In this document: in pieces, positions 16,690 to 27,276 of the stretch
Layout: each line of letters opens with the position of its first letter
Position numbering within the stretch: position 1 is the first letter of the stretch
Source of the DNA: Dechloromonas sp.
GTDB lineage: Bacteria > Pseudomonadota > Gammaproteobacteria > Burkholderiales > Rhodocyclaceae
DNA: 64,000 nucleotides
Direction: 5' to 3'
Assembly (NCBI GenBank): GCA_011391255.1
Contig: JAABQV010000001.1
Coordinates: 248,001-312,000, forward strand
The notes under the pieces: model-generated
What the model was told of the DNA's origin: nothing
What the model saw: only the letters and a program-made list of their open reading frames with translations
Database searches by the model: none
Translations under genes and position numbers: made by a program

Positions 16690-19600
16690 GTGAAAAACAC
16701 GATGAATTCAAATTTCAAAAAGCGTGCAGCGATTGTTGCAGTGGCTTCATGTTTGGCCTTTACGCCGCTCAGTTCCGTCGCGGCCGGGCTCGGTAAAATT
16801 ACGGTGTTTTCTGGCCTCGGGCAACCGCTTAGAGCGGAGCTTGATGTTCAGGCGGCGCGTGATGAAACGGTTGGCATGACCGCCCGCCTCGCCTCGCAGG
16901 AGCTGTTCCGGCAGGCCGGTGTCGATTTCGCCTCGGTGCTTCTCGATTTGCGCTTTACCATTGAGAAGCGAGGTAATGGTCAGGCAGTCGTCAAGATCAC
17001 TTCCTCAAAACCGGTCAATGAGCCCTTCCTCGACTTTTTGGTCGAGATCAATTGGCCGGCCGGGCGTTTGGTGCGTGAATATACCTTCCTCCTTGACCCG
17101 CCTGATGTATCTGTTAAATCTGCCGGTCGTCCGGCGACGGTAGTTGATGCCAAGGTGATCGCAACACTTCCCGGGGCAGCGGCTGAGCCGGCATCCCGGC
17201 CTAGCCAGCCGGCAAAGCCGATGGCCGAGCCAAGGCCGGTTGCGGCGAAACCAAAACCCGAGTCGAGTGGCGATACACACGTTGTGCAGCGCGGCGAAAC
17301 CTTGCGCAAAATCGCTAGCGAAACCATGCCGCAAGGTGTCTCTCTTGAGCAAATGCTGCTGGGTTTGTACAAGAGCAATCCGGATGCTTTCATCGGCAGC
17401 AACGTCAATCGCCTGAAGACCGGTGCTATTCTCAGTATTCCTGATAAGTCGTCGGTTGAGGCCGTGCCACAAGCGGAAGCACGCAAGATTTATGTTGCCC
17501 AGGCAAATGACTGGAACGCTTATCGTCGAAAACTTGCCAGTGCTGCGGCAGAAGCGCCAGCAAAAGCTGAAAGTGGTGCTCAGGTTTCTTCCGGCAAGAT
17601 CGCGCCCAAGGTGCAAGACAAAGCTGCGCCAGCCGAGCCACCCAAGGATCAGGTCAAGCTGACGAAGACTGAGTTGGCGGCTCAGGCAGCGGTAGTGGCA
17701 AAGGTGGCTGAGAACGAGATCGCCAAGGAGAAATCTTTAAAAGAGGCACAGAGTCGACTTGCAATACTTGAAAAGAATGTAATTGACCTGCAAAAACTGG
17801 TTGAAGCCAAGAACGAGAAACTGGCAGAGCTCCAGAAGCAGTCCTCCGTTGCCAAAGAGGAGGTCAAGCCGGCGCCGGCAGCGGCTGGCGTGGTCCCGAA
17901 AGCTCCTGAAGAGGCGAAGCCGGTTGAGCCGCCAAAAGCTGTTGAAGCGCCCAAGCCGGAACCTGAGCCCGTTAAGCCTGTTGCAGCTGTTGAGCCGACC
18001 AAGCCAGTAGAGGCAGTCAAGCCCAGCGAGCCCGCTCCGCCAGCTCCACCTAAAGTCGCTGCTCCGGCACTACCAGAACCTGAGCCCGAACCAAGTTTTG
18101 TTGACGGCTTGCTTGCTGATCCGCTTCCGCTAGCGGGTGGCGCCGGCATTCTTGCCTTGTTGGCAGGTTACTTCTTCTATAAACGCCGGCGTCCGCAGGC
18201 ACCAGCTGAGACGACAGCAGCGCCCGGGCCTTCAAGTCTTGGTCCTAACTCGGTCTTCCGCATGACCGGCGGCCAGAGCGTTGATACCGGCAATACTCCG
18301 CCGCAGACTGGTGATTTCAGTCAAACCGGCCCCGGGACGATTGATACCGATGAGGTGGATCCGGTTGCCGAAGCTGATGTTTACATGGCTTACGGTCGTG
18401 ATGCGCAGGCTGAGGAAATCCTCATTGAAGCCTTGCAGAAAGATCCACAGCGTACGGCGATCCATGGCAAATTGCTGGAGATCTACGCGAACCGCAAGAG
18501 TCTGAAGCAGTTTGAAACCCTGGCTAGCGAGTTGTATGCGCAAACCGGTGGGGCTGGTCCCGAGTGGGCCAAGGTGGCTGCTTTAGGTGCCGGGCTTGAT
18601 CCGGCTAACCCCTTGTATTCCGTTGGGCACAGTGCTCAGTCGACATCTTTTGACGCCGATGCGACGATGATTGTTTCACCTGATCTCGCCAAGTCGACGT
18701 TGGCGGTTTCGGGCGGTATGTTGGCGCAGGCCGCGCTAGAGGCCGGCGATACGTTCATTGGTGAACTTCCGGTGGCAGAACCTGTTGCTGAAGGCTTTCC
18801 CGAGGTATCAGTCACCGAGCCGGATATTCCCCTCGATATTGTTGAAGATGCACCTGTCGCGGTCGATGATGTAATGAGCCTCGATTTTGATCTTGGCTCA
18901 ACAAATCTCGAGCCGAATCGAGCGATAGCACCTGAGCCGGTTGCCGAGCCTGATTTCGTCAGTACTTTCGTGACTGCTGATGCTGATGCTGATGCTGATG
19001 CCCTGGACTTTGATCTTGGCGGCGATTCAGATGCAATGACGGCTAGCGCGCCCGGGCCGGTTGTTGATCTTGGCTCGGCTAGCAGGATCGAAGAAGAAAT
19101 TATTGATTTTGATCTTGGAACGTCGACCAAAGCTGATTCTACCTCCTCAGGTTCAGATCCAGACAGCCCGGATTTCTCTGCCGATGGAACCATGGTCATG
19201 CCGCACATCGATTCGATGACCGACACTTTTGTTGGTATTGAACCCATGGTCGGCGCAGATGATGTGCTGACGTCCGGGGCGGATGAATCTCTTGCCGGTT
19301 TTGAGCTGAACATGGATGCCGACAATTCAACGGCAACCGTGGTCAACCCGGATGCGCTGCGGATGATGGATAGCGGCGCCTACGAGGCTCCTGAAATGTC
19401 TGAGCCACTGCAGGATGAACCTGTAGCGCCATTGGTTGTCGATCCACTAGTAGCCTCAGTCATTACTCCCACCCCATTGCCAGAGGATGACGATTCGCTG
19501 GAATTTGATGTCAGATTGACTGACTCAACGGTGCTTGGTCAGCCGATGCAGGTGCCGAGTTACGACATTGGTTCGATCAACCTTGATTTGTCGTCGGATG

Positions 19601-19878
19601 CTCCGGCCGAGCCCGGGTTGCCAACTGCCGCCGTCGCGGAAGTAACGCCAGCGTCACCGGCGGCAGTAGTTGCTTCGGTTGAGTCAGTTGCCGAGCCGGA
19701 TGCTGACTTTTCTACAGCACAACGCGAGGAGGTGAGTACCAAGCTTGACCTTGCCAAAGCCTATGAAGAGATGGGTGATCTTGAAGGTGCGCGCGAATTA
19801 CTTGACGAGGTATCGAAAGAGGGTCCGCCTGATCTGGTTGAGCAGGCGCGCGAGATACTTGGCCGCATAGGCGGGTAG
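16690..19878 (+). CDS. fimV: FimV-type peptidoglycan-binding pilus assembly/polarity protein
   Basis: A 1062-residue inner-membrane protein of the FimV/HubP group, which organises cell poles and type IV pili. Visible parts: signal sequence (to about residue 32), the FimV N-terminal beta domain (GKITVFSGLGQPLRAELDV onward), a LysM domain (about 197-252), a predicted coiled coil (about 345-390), a long Pro/Ala/Lys/Glu linker, a single transmembrane helix (about 481-498) followed by KRRR, and a long acidic cytoplasmic half with a TPR-like segment and the C-terminal FimV motif (LDLAKAYEEMGDLEGARELLDEV). The acidic part repeats DFDLG-like motifs and a small AD tandem. GTG at 16690 or ATG at 16702 are possible starts; the first is given. 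A terminator follows. Confidence 0.93.
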   Translation: MKNTMNSNFKKRAAIVAVASCLAFTPLSSVAAGLGKITVFSGLGQPLRAELDVQAARDETVGMTARLASQELFRQAGVDFASVLLDLRFTIEKRGNGQAVVKITSSKPVNEPFLDFLVEINWPAGRLVREYTFLLDPPDVSVKSAGRPATVVDAKVIATLPGAAAEPASRPSQPAKPMAEPRPVAAKPKPESSGDTHVVQRGETLRKIASETMPQGVSLEQMLLGLYKSNPDAFIGSNVNRLKTGAILSIPDKSSVEAVPQAEARKIYVAQANDWNAYRRKLASAAAEAPAKAESGAQVSSGKIAPKVQDKAAPAEPPKDQVKLTKTELAAQAAVVAKVAENEIAKEKSLKEAQSRLAILEKNVIDLQKLVEAKNEKLAELQKQSSVAKEEVKPAPAAAGVVPKAPEEAKPVEPPKAVEAPKPEPEPVKPVAAVEPTKPVEAVKPSEPAPPAPPKVAAPALPEPEPEPSFVDGLLADPLPLAGGAGILALLAGYFFYKRRRPQAPAETTAAPGPSSLGPNSVFRMTGGQSVDTGNTPPQTGDFSQTGPGTIDTDEVDPVAEADVYMAYGRDAQAEEILIEALQKDPQRTAIHGKLLEIYANRKSLKQFETLASELYAQTGGAGPEWAKVAALGAGLDPANPLYSVGHSAQSTSFDADATMIVSPDLAKSTLAVSGGMLAQAALEAGDTFIGELPVAEPVAEGFPEVSVTEPDIPLDIVEDAPVAVDDVMSLDFDLGSTNLEPNRAIAPEPVAEPDFVSTFVTADADADADALDFDLGGDSDAMTASAPGPVVDLGSASRIEEEIIDFDLGTSTKADSTSSGSDPDSPDFSADGTMVMPHIDSMTDTFVGIEPMVGADDVLTSGADESLAGFELNMDADNSTATVVNPDALRMMDSGAYEAPEMSEPLQDEPVAPLVVDPLVASVITPTPLPEDDDSLEFDVRLTDSTVLGQPMQVPSYDIGSINLDLSSDAPAEPGLPTAAVAEVTPASPAAVVASVESVAEPDADFSTAQREEVSTKLDLAKAYEEMGDLEGARELLDEVSKEGPPDLVEQAREILGRIGG
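18976..18999 (+). repeat. Short in-frame hexanucleotide repeat in fimV
   Basis: GCTGAT is repeated four times without change, encoding alternating Ala-Asp. Because the unit is six bases, copy changes would keep the reading frame. Confidence 0.75.
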
Positions 19879-19898
19879 AATTCAGGTTCGCGAACGCC

Positions 19899-19923
19899 AG
19901 ATGGCCCCTGCGTGGGGCCATCT
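19899..19923 (+). terminator. Intrinsic terminator after fimV
   Basis: A perfect 10-bp stem (19899-19908 with 19914-19923) with a 5-base loop and a downstream T-run, 20 bases after the fimV stop. It overlaps the 5' end of a longer reading of the next gene, which supports the shorter TTG start at 19943. Confidence 0.9.
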
Positions 19924-19942
19924 GCTTTTTTGGAAGACTGAA

Positions 19943-20533
19943 TTGCATCCCACTGCATTACTGATTTGTTGGCTGTGTGCCCTCGTCGCGATCCAGTTTT
20001 TCGGCTATCCGTTAATCCTGCTTCTCGCCGTGGTGATTGCCTTGTTCGGGCGGGAAGCGTTGCCATCCTGGTGGCAATATCTCTATCGCGCGCGCTGGCT
20101 ATTGTTGGCGCTGTGGCTCGTTCTTGCCTATGGTGCGCCGGGTGACGCGCTGTTCGATCAGGATTGGTTGCCGACCTGGGCAGGTCTTGATGCGGCAAAT
20201 TTACAGGCGTTGCGATTGATCCTCATCCTTGGTTGTTTGGCATGGCTGTTCGCGTCGCTTGGTCGCAACGGCTTGGTGGCTGCTCTGTTGGGATTGCTGT
20301 GGCCATTCAGGCAACGGGGGTTTGATATCGACCGTCTGGTAGTACGCCTTGCGCTGGTGCTGGAGCATCTGAAAACGCCTCAGGCAAAGGGCGCGTGGCG
20401 TCAAATGCTCCGCACCCATACCTTGCCTGAAGGGCTGGATAGCATTTCGATCAGCTTTCCCGCATGGCGCATTTTTGATGCCGTTGCGCTTGTATTCCTG
20501 ACAATTGTTCTCTTGGTGGCAGTAGTGTTATGA
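19943..20533 (+). CDS. Small membrane protein resembling EcfT/CbiQ transporters
   Basis: From a TTG start preceded by GGAAG (19932-19936), 196 residues are read; the longer ATG start at 19901 lies inside the fimV terminator stem and is unlikely. Four or five hydrophobic helices are evident. The middle region (ALRLILILGCLAWLF...LLGLLWPFRQRGFDIDRLVVRLALVLEHL) follows the pattern of the coupling segment of EcfT/CbiQ membrane proteins, but no ATPase or substrate-binding partner genes are adjacent. The stop overlaps the truA start (ATGA), so it probably leads the truA-trp chain. The family call is a pattern judgement. Confidence 0.6.
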   Translation: MHPTALLICWLCALVAIQFFGYPLILLLAVVIALFGREALPSWWQYLYRARWLLLALWLVLAYGAPGDALFDQDWLPTWAGLDAANLQALRLILILGCLAWLFASLGRNGLVAALLGLLWPFRQRGFDIDRLVVRLALVLEHLKTPQAKGAWRQMLRTHTLPEGLDSISISFPAWRIFDAVALVFLTIVLLVAVVL

Positions 20534-21318
20534 GATTTGCGTTGGGGCTCGAATATTGCGGAACCGGTTTCCATGGCTGGCAAAGCCAGCCCGGCGGGCT
20601 GACAGTGCAGGATGCTCTGGAGGTCGCACTGACCCAAATTGCTGCCGAACCGATCGGTGTTGTCTGCGCGGGCAGAACCGATGCCGGCGTCCACGCCACG
20701 CAGCAAGTTGTTCATTTCGAGACATCTATTGAGCGCCCGCTGAGTGCCTGGGTGCGTGGTGTCAATGCGCATTTGCCGGAAGGCGTTGCGGTGCGCTGGG
20801 CGCATCCGGTGAATGATCAGTTCCATGCGCGCTTTAGCGCTCGTGGCCGGCGTTACCGCTATTTGCTCATAAATCGGGCGCAACGACCCGGTTTGTGGGC
20901 CGGGCGGGTCGGCTGGTTTCACCTGCCACTCGATTTACAGCTGATGCAGCGCGCTGCTGCCCGCCTGATCGGTGAACATGATTTTTCAGCCTTTCGCGCC
21001 GCCAACTGCCAAGCCAAAACGCCGGTCAAGTCCATGGCGCAAGCGAATGTCAGCGCGCGTGGCAATTTGATCGTCTTTGATTTCGAAGCCAGTGCCTTTC
21101 TTCATCATATGGTGCGTAATCTGGTCGGGACACTGGTCTATATCGGCAAGGGCACGCAGTCGCCGGAATGGATCGACGAATTACTGCTGACCAAAGATCG
21201 CAAACTGGCAGCGCCAACCTTTTCGCCCGATGGCCTTTATTTCCGCGGGCCGATTTACGAGCCGCAATGGAACTTGCCGGAAAACAATGATGATTTTCTC
21301 GATGGGGTGCTGCTGTGA
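20530..21318 (+). CDS. truA: tRNA pseudouridine(38-40) synthase
   Basis: Isomerises uridines 38-40 of the tRNA anticodon arm. 262 residues; the catalytic aspartate lies in CAGRTDAGVHATQQVVHF (D57, about 52-69), with the N-terminal EYCGTGFHGWQSQP and the ARGRRYRYLL motif typical of TruA. Both ends overlap neighbours: ATGA with the membrane protein before it and GTGA with trpF after it. Confidence 0.97.
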   Translation: MRFALGLEYCGTGFHGWQSQPGGLTVQDALEVALTQIAAEPIGVVCAGRTDAGVHATQQVVHFETSIERPLSAWVRGVNAHLPEGVAVRWAHPVNDQFHARFSARGRRYRYLLINRAQRPGLWAGRVGWFHLPLDLQLMQRAAARLIGEHDFSAFRAANCQAKTPVKSMAQANVSARGNLIVFDFEASAFLHHMVRNLVGTLVYIGKGTQSPEWIDELLLTKDRKLAAPTFSPDGLYFRGPIYEPQWNLPENNDDFLDGVLL

Positions 21319-21935
21319 GAATCAAGATTTGTGGCCTGACCCGCGAGGAAGATGTCGACGTGGCGGTGGCGGCCGGTGCTGATGCCATCGGCTTCGTCTT
21401 TTACCCACCCAGCCCGCGCTATGTGAGCCCGCAACGGGCGGCTGAGCTGGTTAAGCGGATGCCACCTTTCGTCGATGTGGTCGGGCTTTTTGTCAATGAA
21501 GCGCCGGATGTTGTGCGCACCATCTGTGCAGCGCTGCCGATCAACATCTTGCAGTTTCATGGCGACGAAGATGCCGAATACTGTCGCCAGTTTGACCGTC
21601 CCTATCTGCGTGCGGCACGGGTGAGGCCGGGGCTTGATCTGTTAGAATTCGCCCGCTCGTTTCCTGATGCGCGGGGTTTGTTGCTCGATGCCTTTGTTGA
21701 GGGTTACGGCGGTGGTGGCCATATTTTCGATTGGACGCTGATTCCGCCTAATCTGCCCGGATTTTTAGTGCTTTCCGGCGGGTTGACCGCAACAAATGTC
21801 GGTGCAGCCATCGAACGTGTCCGGCCGGTTGCGGTCGACGTCTCTTCCGGTGTCGAAATGAGCAAAGGCATCAAGGATCACTCAAAAATCGCTGCCTTTG
21901 TGGCGGCCGTACGGAAAGCCGATGAATCAATATAA
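21315..21935 (+). CDS. trpF: Phosphoribosylanthranilate isomerase
   Basis: Amadori rearrangement step of tryptophan synthesis. 206 residues with the TIM-barrel landmarks: start [13 protein letters not shown] containing the catalytic cysteine (C6), [19 protein letters not shown], and the C-terminal phosphate-binding [15 protein letters not shown] with its catalytic aspartate. The start is GTG, overlapping the truA stop; the 3' end overlaps trpB by 14 bases. Confidence 0.97.
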   Translation: MRIKICGLTREEDVDVAVAAGADAIGFVFYPPSPRYVSPQRAAELVKRMPPFVDVVGLFVNEAPDVVRTICAALPINILQFHGDEDAEYCRQFDRPYLRAARVRPGLDLLEFARSFPDARGLLLDAFVEGYGGGGHIFDWTLIPPNLPGFLVLSGGLTATNVGAAIERVRPVAVDVSSGVEMSKGIKDHSKIAAFVAAVRKADESI

Positions 21936-23121
21936 CTTCCCCGACGCTAAAGGCCATTTCGGCCCCTATGGTGGTGTTTTTGTCGCCGAAACCCTGTTCG
22001 CTGCGCTCGACGAGCTCAAGCTTGCTTATGCCGAGGCACAGCAGGACAAGGCTTTTCGCGCCGAATACGAGTATGAACTCAAGCACTTCGTCGGCCGTCC
22101 GTCGCCGATTTATCACGCCAAGCGCTGGTCGGACATGCTGGGTGGTGCGCAGATCTATCTCAAGCGTGAAGATCTCAACCACACCGGTGCCCATAAAATT
22201 AATAACTGCATTGGTCAGGCGATGCTTGCCCGTCGTATGGGCAAACCGCGTGTCATTGCTGAAACCGGTGCCGGCCAGCATGGCGTCGCAACGGCAACGA
22301 TTGCTGCGCGTTACGGCATGGAATGCGTGGTTTACATGGGTAGCGAGGACGTCAAGCGTCAGGCCGCCAATGTCTACCGGATGAAGTTGCTCGGCGCGAC
22401 AGTGGTGCCGGTCGAATCCGGCTCAAAGACGCTAAAGGATGCGCTCAATGAAGCGATGCGCGACTGGGTGACCAACATCCACAACACCTTTTACATCATC
22501 GGCACGGTAGCAGGTCCGCACCCTTATCCAATGCTGGTTCGCGATTTCCAGAAAATCATCGGCGAGGAATGTCTGACGCAGATGCCGGAAATGACCGGGC
22601 GTCAGCCGGATGCGGTGATTGCCTGCGTCGGCGGCGGCTCCAACGCGATGGGGATTTTCTATCCTTACATCAATATCGAAGGCGTCCGCCTGATCGGCGT
22701 TGAAGCGGCTGGTGACGGGATGGAAACCGGTCGCCACTCGGCGTCGCTGACCGCTGGTGTGCCGGGAGTTCTGCACGGCAACCGCACCTATCTGTTGCAA
22801 GATGAAGATGGCCAGATTATCGAGACGCACTCGATCTCTGCTGGCCTTGATTACCCCGGTGTTGGGCCGGAGCACGCCTGGCTGAAGGATATTGGCCGCG
22901 CTGAATATGCGCCGGTAACCGACAGTGAAGCCTTGGCGGCCTTCCATACGCTGTGCCGCATCGAAGGCATTATCCCGGCGCTTGAGTCCAGTCACGCCTT
23001 GGCCTACGCAGCGAAGATCGCACCAAGCATGAACAAGGAGCAGATCTTGCTGGTCAATCTTTCCGGCCGCGGTGACAAGGATATGCACACCGTCGCTGAA
23101 AAATCGGGGATTACCTTCTGA
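21922..23121 (+). CDS. trpB: Tryptophan synthase beta subunit
   Basis: Condenses indole and serine using pyridoxal phosphate. The 399-residue product starts [18 protein letters not shown]; the frame is open eight codons earlier, but this ATG has a GGAAAG ribosome site and matches the family. The PLP lysine is K92 in [10 protein letters not shown], the phosphate-binding loop is [12 protein letters not shown], and [13 protein letters not shown] is present. Start lies inside trpF; the stop overlaps the trpA start by one base. Confidence 0.98.
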   Translation: MNQYNFPDAKGHFGPYGGVFVAETLFAALDELKLAYAEAQQDKAFRAEYEYELKHFVGRPSPIYHAKRWSDMLGGAQIYLKREDLNHTGAHKINNCIGQAMLARRMGKPRVIAETGAGQHGVATATIAARYGMECVVYMGSEDVKRQAANVYRMKLLGATVVPVESGSKTLKDALNEAMRDWVTNIHNTFYIIGTVAGPHPYPMLVRDFQKIIGEECLTQMPEMTGRQPDAVIACVGGGSNAMGIFYPYINIEGVRLIGVEAAGDGMETGRHSASLTAGVPGVLHGNRTYLLQDEDGQIIETHSISAGLDYPGVGPEHAWLKDIGRAEYAPVTDSEALAAFHTLCRIEGIIPALESSHALAYAAKIAPSMNKEQILLVNLSGRGDKDMHTVAEKSGITF

Positions 23122-23927
23122 TGTCACGCATCAAATCAACTTTCGAGCGCCTCGCCGGCGAAGGGCGCAAAGCCCTGATTCCCTTCATTACGGCGGGCGA
23201 TCCCGATGCCCAACTGACGCTGGCGTTGCTGCACACGCTGGTTGAAGCCGGGGCTGACGTCATCGAACTGGGCGTTCCTTTTTCTGATCCGATGGCTGAT
23301 GGCCCGACCATCCAGCGCGCTTCCGAGCGGGCGCTGGCCAAAGGCATGACGCTGCGCAAGGTTCTGGAGCTGGTCGTTGCCTTCCGTGCAAGCAACGCCG
23401 CGACGCCTATCGTGCTGATGGGCTACGCCAATCCGATCGAGGCCATGGGTCTGGAAAAATTCGCAGCGGTGGCAGCCAATTCCGGAGTTGACGGGGTGCT
23501 GATCGTCGATTATCCGCCGGAAGAAGCTGCGGCCTTTGGTGTTGCGATGAAGGCGCAGGGCATCGATCCCATTTTTCTGCTCGCACCGACGTCGACCGCA
23601 GCACGCATTGCCCAGGTTGCTGAAGTGGCCAGCGGTTATGTCTATTACGTCTCGCTGGCCGGGGTGACGGGCTCGGGTGCCTTGAATATCGAGGCGGTTG
23701 CCGAGCGTCTGCCTTTGATTCGTGAAAAGACCGGTTTGCCGGTGGGTGTCGGCTTCGGGATCCGCGATGCAGCAACGGCCGCCAAAATCGCCGGCATTGC
23801 TGATGCGGTGGTGGTCGGTAGCCGGATTATTGAAGAAATTGAAAAATCAACGGCAGAAGTCGCTTGCGCCAATGTCAAGGCGCTGGTGGCGGATATTCGT
23901 CGTGGTGTTGATGAGGTACGAAAATGA
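23121..23927 (+). CDS. trpA: Tryptophan synthase alpha subunit
   Basis: Cleaves indole-3-glycerol phosphate and passes indole to TrpB. 268 residues; the catalytic glutamate and aspartate are seen in [19 protein letters not shown] (about 48-66), with LIVDYPPEE and the C-terminal phosphate-binding [11 protein letters not shown] in place. TGATG overlap with trpB and ATGA overlap with accD. Confidence 0.98.
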   Translation: MSRIKSTFERLAGEGRKALIPFITAGDPDAQLTLALLHTLVEAGADVIELGVPFSDPMADGPTIQRASERALAKGMTLRKVLELVVAFRASNAATPIVLMGYANPIEAMGLEKFAAVAANSGVDGVLIVDYPPEEAAAFGVAMKAQGIDPIFLLAPTSTAARIAQVAEVASGYVYYVSLAGVTGSGALNIEAVAERLPLIREKTGLPVGVGFGIRDAATAAKIAGIADAVVVGSRIIEEIEKSTAEVACANVKALVADIRRGVDEVRK

Positions 23928-24793
23928 GTTGGTTAGCCAAAACACTTCCCCCGAAAATCAAACGTGAGCAGGGCGCCCCGCGTCGCGCCGGCCTGCCTGA
24001 GGGCTTGTGGAGTAAATGTCCTGCTTGCGAAGCGGTGCTCTATGCAACCGATCTCGACAACAATATGCAGGTTTGCCCGAAGTGCGGCCACCACAACCGT
24101 TTGGGCTCGCGTCAACGTCTCGAATTGTTGCTTGATCCCGGGGTTCGCTTCGAGATTGGAGCCGAAGTCGTTGCGCTCGATACCTTGAAGTTCAAGGACA
24201 ATAAATCCTATCCGACCCGTTTGAAGGAAGCCGCCGAGGCAACTGGCGAGAGCGATTCGCTGGTCTGCCTGCAAGGAGCAATCAAATCAATACCGGTAGT
24301 TGCTGCGGCATTTGAGTTTGGTTTTATGGGTGGCTCAATGGGCTCGGTATTGGGTGAGCGTTTTGTGCGCGGCGTCCAGACTGCAGTCGAGCAAAAAATC
24401 CCATTCATTTGCATTACGGCCTCCGGCGGGGCGCGTATGCAGGAGGGGCTTTTCTCGCTGATGCAGATGGCCAAGACGACGGCAGCGCTGACCAAGTTAT
24501 CCGAAATCGGTCAGCCCTTCATCTCGATCCTGACCGATCCGACCATGGGTGGTGTATCTGCCTCATTTGCTTTTGTCGGTGATCTGGTCATCGCTGAGCC
24601 AAAAGCCCTGATCGGCTTTGCCGGCCCGCGCGTGATCGAGCAGACGGTGCGCGAAGTTTTGCCGGTCGGCTTCCAGCGCTCCGAGTTCCTGCTTGAAAAA
24701 GGCGCCGTGGACATGATTGTTGACCGCCGTGAGTTGCGCGACAAGGTCGCCCAGCAACTCGCACTGCTGATGAAATTACCGGCTGCCGCTTGA
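23924..24793 (+). CDS. accD: Acetyl-CoA carboxylase carboxyltransferase beta subunit
   Basis: With AccA it transfers the carboxyl group from biotin to acetyl-CoA, the first committed step of fatty-acid synthesis. The 289-residue protein has the N-terminal four-cysteine zinc ribbon (C32, C35, C51, C54) and the crotonase-fold signature [19 protein letters not shown]. Its place between trpA and folC is common in proteobacteria. Overlaps trpA by four bases and folC by the TTGA junction. Confidence 0.98.
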   Translation: MSWLAKTLPPKIKREQGAPRRAGLPEGLWSKCPACEAVLYATDLDNNMQVCPKCGHHNRLGSRQRLELLLDPGVRFEIGAEVVALDTLKFKDNKSYPTRLKEAAEATGESDSLVCLQGAIKSIPVVAAAFEFGFMGGSMGSVLGERFVRGVQTAVEQKIPFICITASGGARMQEGLFSLMQMAKTTAALTKLSEIGQPFISILTDPTMGGVSASFAFVGDLVIAEPKALIGFAGPRVIEQTVREVLPVGFQRSEFLLEKGAVDMIVDRRELRDKVAQQLALLMKLPAAA

Positions 24794-26100
24794 AGGCCAT
24801 TGCTGAATGGCTGGCCCATCTCGAGGGTTTGCACCCCAGGGGCCAGGCCGGGATAGTCTTGGGTCTGGAGCGCGTAGCGCAGGTCAAGGAAGCGCTGGGA
24901 CAGAAACAGCATTGCCCGGTGATCATTGTTGGTGGCACCAATGGCAAAGGCTCGACCTGTGCCTATCTGGAAAACATCATTGATCGCGCCGGCTACAAAG
25001 TTGGCTGCTACACCTCGCCGCATTTGATCGACTATAACGAGCGGGTTCGCCTGAATCGCCGGCCGGCGAGTGATGCCCAACTCTGCGCTGCCTTCGCCCG
25101 GGTTGAGGCGGCACGACAGGCAGCGGGCGATGTCGCGCTGACTTACTTTGAATTTGGCACGCTAGCCGCTTGGGAAGTATTTGCCGAAGCCGGCGTCGAA
25201 GCCGCTATTCTTGAGGTCGGGCTAGGCGGGCGGCTTGATGCGGTCAACGCCTACGAACCGGATATTTCCATCGTCACCACCGTGGCAATAGATCATACCG
25301 AATGGTTGGGCAAGGATCGCGAAAGCATCGGCTTTGAAAAAGCCGGTATTTATCGTGCTGGAAAGGCTGCCTTTTGCGCTGATCCAAACCCGCCACAAAG
25401 CCTGCTTGATCACGCCGCCGCAATCGGCGCCGGCTTGCGCTTGATTGGCCGGGATTTTGGATTTGAACGCCCGGCGGCTGAAAGTAGCGAAAATCGTTTG
25501 CAATGGCGGTGGTGGTGTCGCAGCGCTGAAAAAGTACTCAAACGGACGCTCGCCTACCCAGGGTTGCGTGGCCCGACGCAGCTCTCCAATGCCAGTGTTG
25601 CCATGGCTGCCCTTGAGGCGCTAACGGACAAACTGCCGGTGACTATGCAGGCGATACGTCCGGGGCTGATCGAAACCGAATTACCGGGGCGTTTCCAGGT
25701 CTTGCCAGGCAAGCCGGCAATCGTGCTGGATGTCGGGCACAATCCGCAGGCTGTCAAGGTATTGGCCGATAACCTCTCAAGCATGGGTTTTTTTGACCGT
25801 ACATATGCGGTCATCGGCATGCTCAACGATAAAGATATTGCCGGCGCTTTGCTGCCGCTCAAAGGAAAAATCGATTACTGGCATGCGGCGACTTTGACCG
25901 GGCCACGTGGCACGCCAGCCGGAAAACTGATTGAGATCATCGGTGCAGCCGAACTGGGCGGGGATGTTTTTACTCATGACTCCCCACAGGAGGCGACGGC
26001 AGCAGCCCAAGGGCGTGCTAAGGAAGGTGATAGAATCTTGGTCTTTGGATCGTTCCACACGGTAGCTGGGGCGCTCGAAGTGCTACGGAAAAAGCTTTAG
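24790..26100 (+). CDS. folC: Bifunctional dihydrofolate synthase/folylpolyglutamate synthase
   Basis: Adds glutamate to dihydropteroate and to folates. 436 residues, Mur-ligase fold: the ATP loop is [15 protein letters not shown] (about 39-53), followed by [18 protein letters not shown], the [12 protein letters not shown] motif (about 143-154) and [10 protein letters not shown] in the C-terminal domain. The start is TTG overlapping the accD stop; no ATG gives a full-length ATP-binding domain with better fit. Folate supply links it to purN and purF in the same region. Confidence 0.96.
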   Translation: MKAIAEWLAHLEGLHPRGQAGIVLGLERVAQVKEALGQKQHCPVIIVGGTNGKGSTCAYLENIIDRAGYKVGCYTSPHLIDYNERVRLNRRPASDAQLCAAFARVEAARQAAGDVALTYFEFGTLAAWEVFAEAGVEAAILEVGLGGRLDAVNAYEPDISIVTTVAIDHTEWLGKDRESIGFEKAGIYRAGKAAFCADPNPPQSLLDHAAAIGAGLRLIGRDFGFERPAAESSENRLQWRWWCRSAEKVLKRTLAYPGLRGPTQLSNASVAMAALEALTDKLPVTMQAIRPGLIETELPGRFQVLPGKPAIVLDVGHNPQAVKVLADNLSSMGFFDRTYAVIGMLNDKDIAGALLPLKGKIDYWHAATLTGPRGTPAGKLIEIIGAAELGGDVFTHDSPQEATAAAQGRAKEGDRILVFGSFHTVAGALEVLRKKL

Positions 26101-26103
26101 CAT

Positions 26104-26772
26104 ATGGAAGATACAGACGCTCAGTTGCTTGTCAAGAAACGCGCCAGACGCCGGTTGGTTGGTGCTGTTGCCTTCGTTTCAGTAGTTGCTGTCGTTCTGC
26201 CGATGGTCATGGATCATCAGCCGCGGCAAGTGGCTCAGGACGTCGAAATACGCATTCCCGGGCAGGACGAAAAGCCATTCGCTCCCAAATTTTCAGCGCT
26301 ACCGGTTGAAAAGCCACCCATCACGGCGCCATTAGCGGCGCTTGTTCCATCCGCGGTTGTCGTGCCGACTGAGAGGTCTGAAGAAAAACAAGCGGAAAAA
26401 GTACCGGAAAAGCCCTTGGCCAAGCCGGTTGATAAATCCGTGAAAGTTGAAAAGCCCTTTGAAAAGGCGGTACCCAAGGACACTGAGTCTCAACGTGCTG
26501 CCGCAATTCTGGCTGGAAAGGGCGACGCGCAGCCGGCCAAGTCGGGTGAGTATCTGGTGCTGATTGGTGCTTTTTCAAACGAAGCTAACGTCAAAAATCT
26601 GAAAGAGAAGCTAAGCCAGCAGGGAATCAAGACCTTTAGCGAGCCGCTTGACACGCCGCAAGGGAAGAAAACGCGTGTTCGGGCGGGGCCTTTCGCCTCC
26701 CAGGATGCGGCTGAAAAAGCGCTGGCGAAGATGAAAACGATTGGGGTTTCAGGTGTGGTAGCTGCGAAGTAA
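26104..26772 (+). CDS. SPOR-domain membrane protein (DedD-like)
   Basis: 222 residues: short basic cytoplasmic N-terminus, one transmembrane helix (about 19-36), a Pro/Lys/Glu-rich periplasmic linker, and a C-terminal SPOR domain (about 146-222; EYLVLIGAFSNEANVKNLKEKL...KKTRVRAGPFASQDAAEKAL). SPOR domains bind denuded glycan strands of septal peptidoglycan, and DedD of E. coli, encoded in the same folC-dedD-cvpA-purF order, is a non-essential division protein. Three bases follow the folC stop; the cvpA start overlaps its stop. Confidence 0.9.
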   Translation: MEDTDAQLLVKKRARRRLVGAVAFVSVVAVVLPMVMDHQPRQVAQDVEIRIPGQDEKPFAPKFSALPVEKPPITAPLAALVPSAVVVPTERSEEKQAEKVPEKPLAKPVDKSVKVEKPFEKAVPKDTESQRAAAILAGKGDAQPAKSGEYLVLIGAFSNEANVKNLKEKLSQQGIKTFSEPLDTPQGKKTRVRAGPFASQDAAEKALAKMKTIGVSGVVAAK

Positions 26773-27263
26773 TGACGGCTTTTGATTATGTGGTGATTGG
26801 TATTGTCGTTGTCTCCTTGTTGCTCGGCTTGTGGCGCGGCGTGGTGACTGAGGTGGTAGCACTGGCGGCTTGGGGAATCGGGATTTTTGCCGGCATTGAG
26901 TACGGCAAGGCAGCCGGGCAGGTGATTTACACAGGTCTTGCTGACCCGACGATGCGAACGCTAGCGGGCTGCGCGACAGTTTTTATCGGTATTTTGCTGG
27001 CGATGGCATTGATTGGCATGGCGGTGCGCAGCATGGTCAAGGCACTCGGCTTGTCGCTCTCGGACCGGCTGCTGGGGGCAATATTCGGTTTGGTGCGCGG
27101 GCTGTTGATGATACTTGTACTGGTTGCTCTGGGTGGGATGACTGGCGCGCCGCAGCAGATTTGGTGGAAAGGTGCCGTCTTGGCGGCGCCTCTTGAAACG
27201 GCCGTGATGGCAACCAAACCCTGGTTGCCGGAAGATCTGGCCAAACGAATTCGTTTTAGTTAG
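26772..27263 (+). CDS. cvpA: CvpA-family membrane protein
   Basis: 163 residues with four hydrophobic helices and the CvpA N-terminal pattern [25 protein letters not shown]. In E. coli CvpA is needed for colicin V production and affects envelope stability; the molecular role is unclear. The position between a dedD-like gene and purF supports the identity. Confidence 0.93.
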   Translation: MTAFDYVVIGIVVVSLLLGLWRGVVTEVVALAAWGIGIFAGIEYGKAAGQVIYTGLADPTMRTLAGCATVFIGILLAMALIGMAVRSMVKALGLSLSDRLLGAIFGLVRGLLMILVLVALGGMTGAPQQIWWKGAVLAAPLETAVMATKPWLPEDLAKRIRFS

Positions 27264-27276
27264 GCAGGGAACTACT

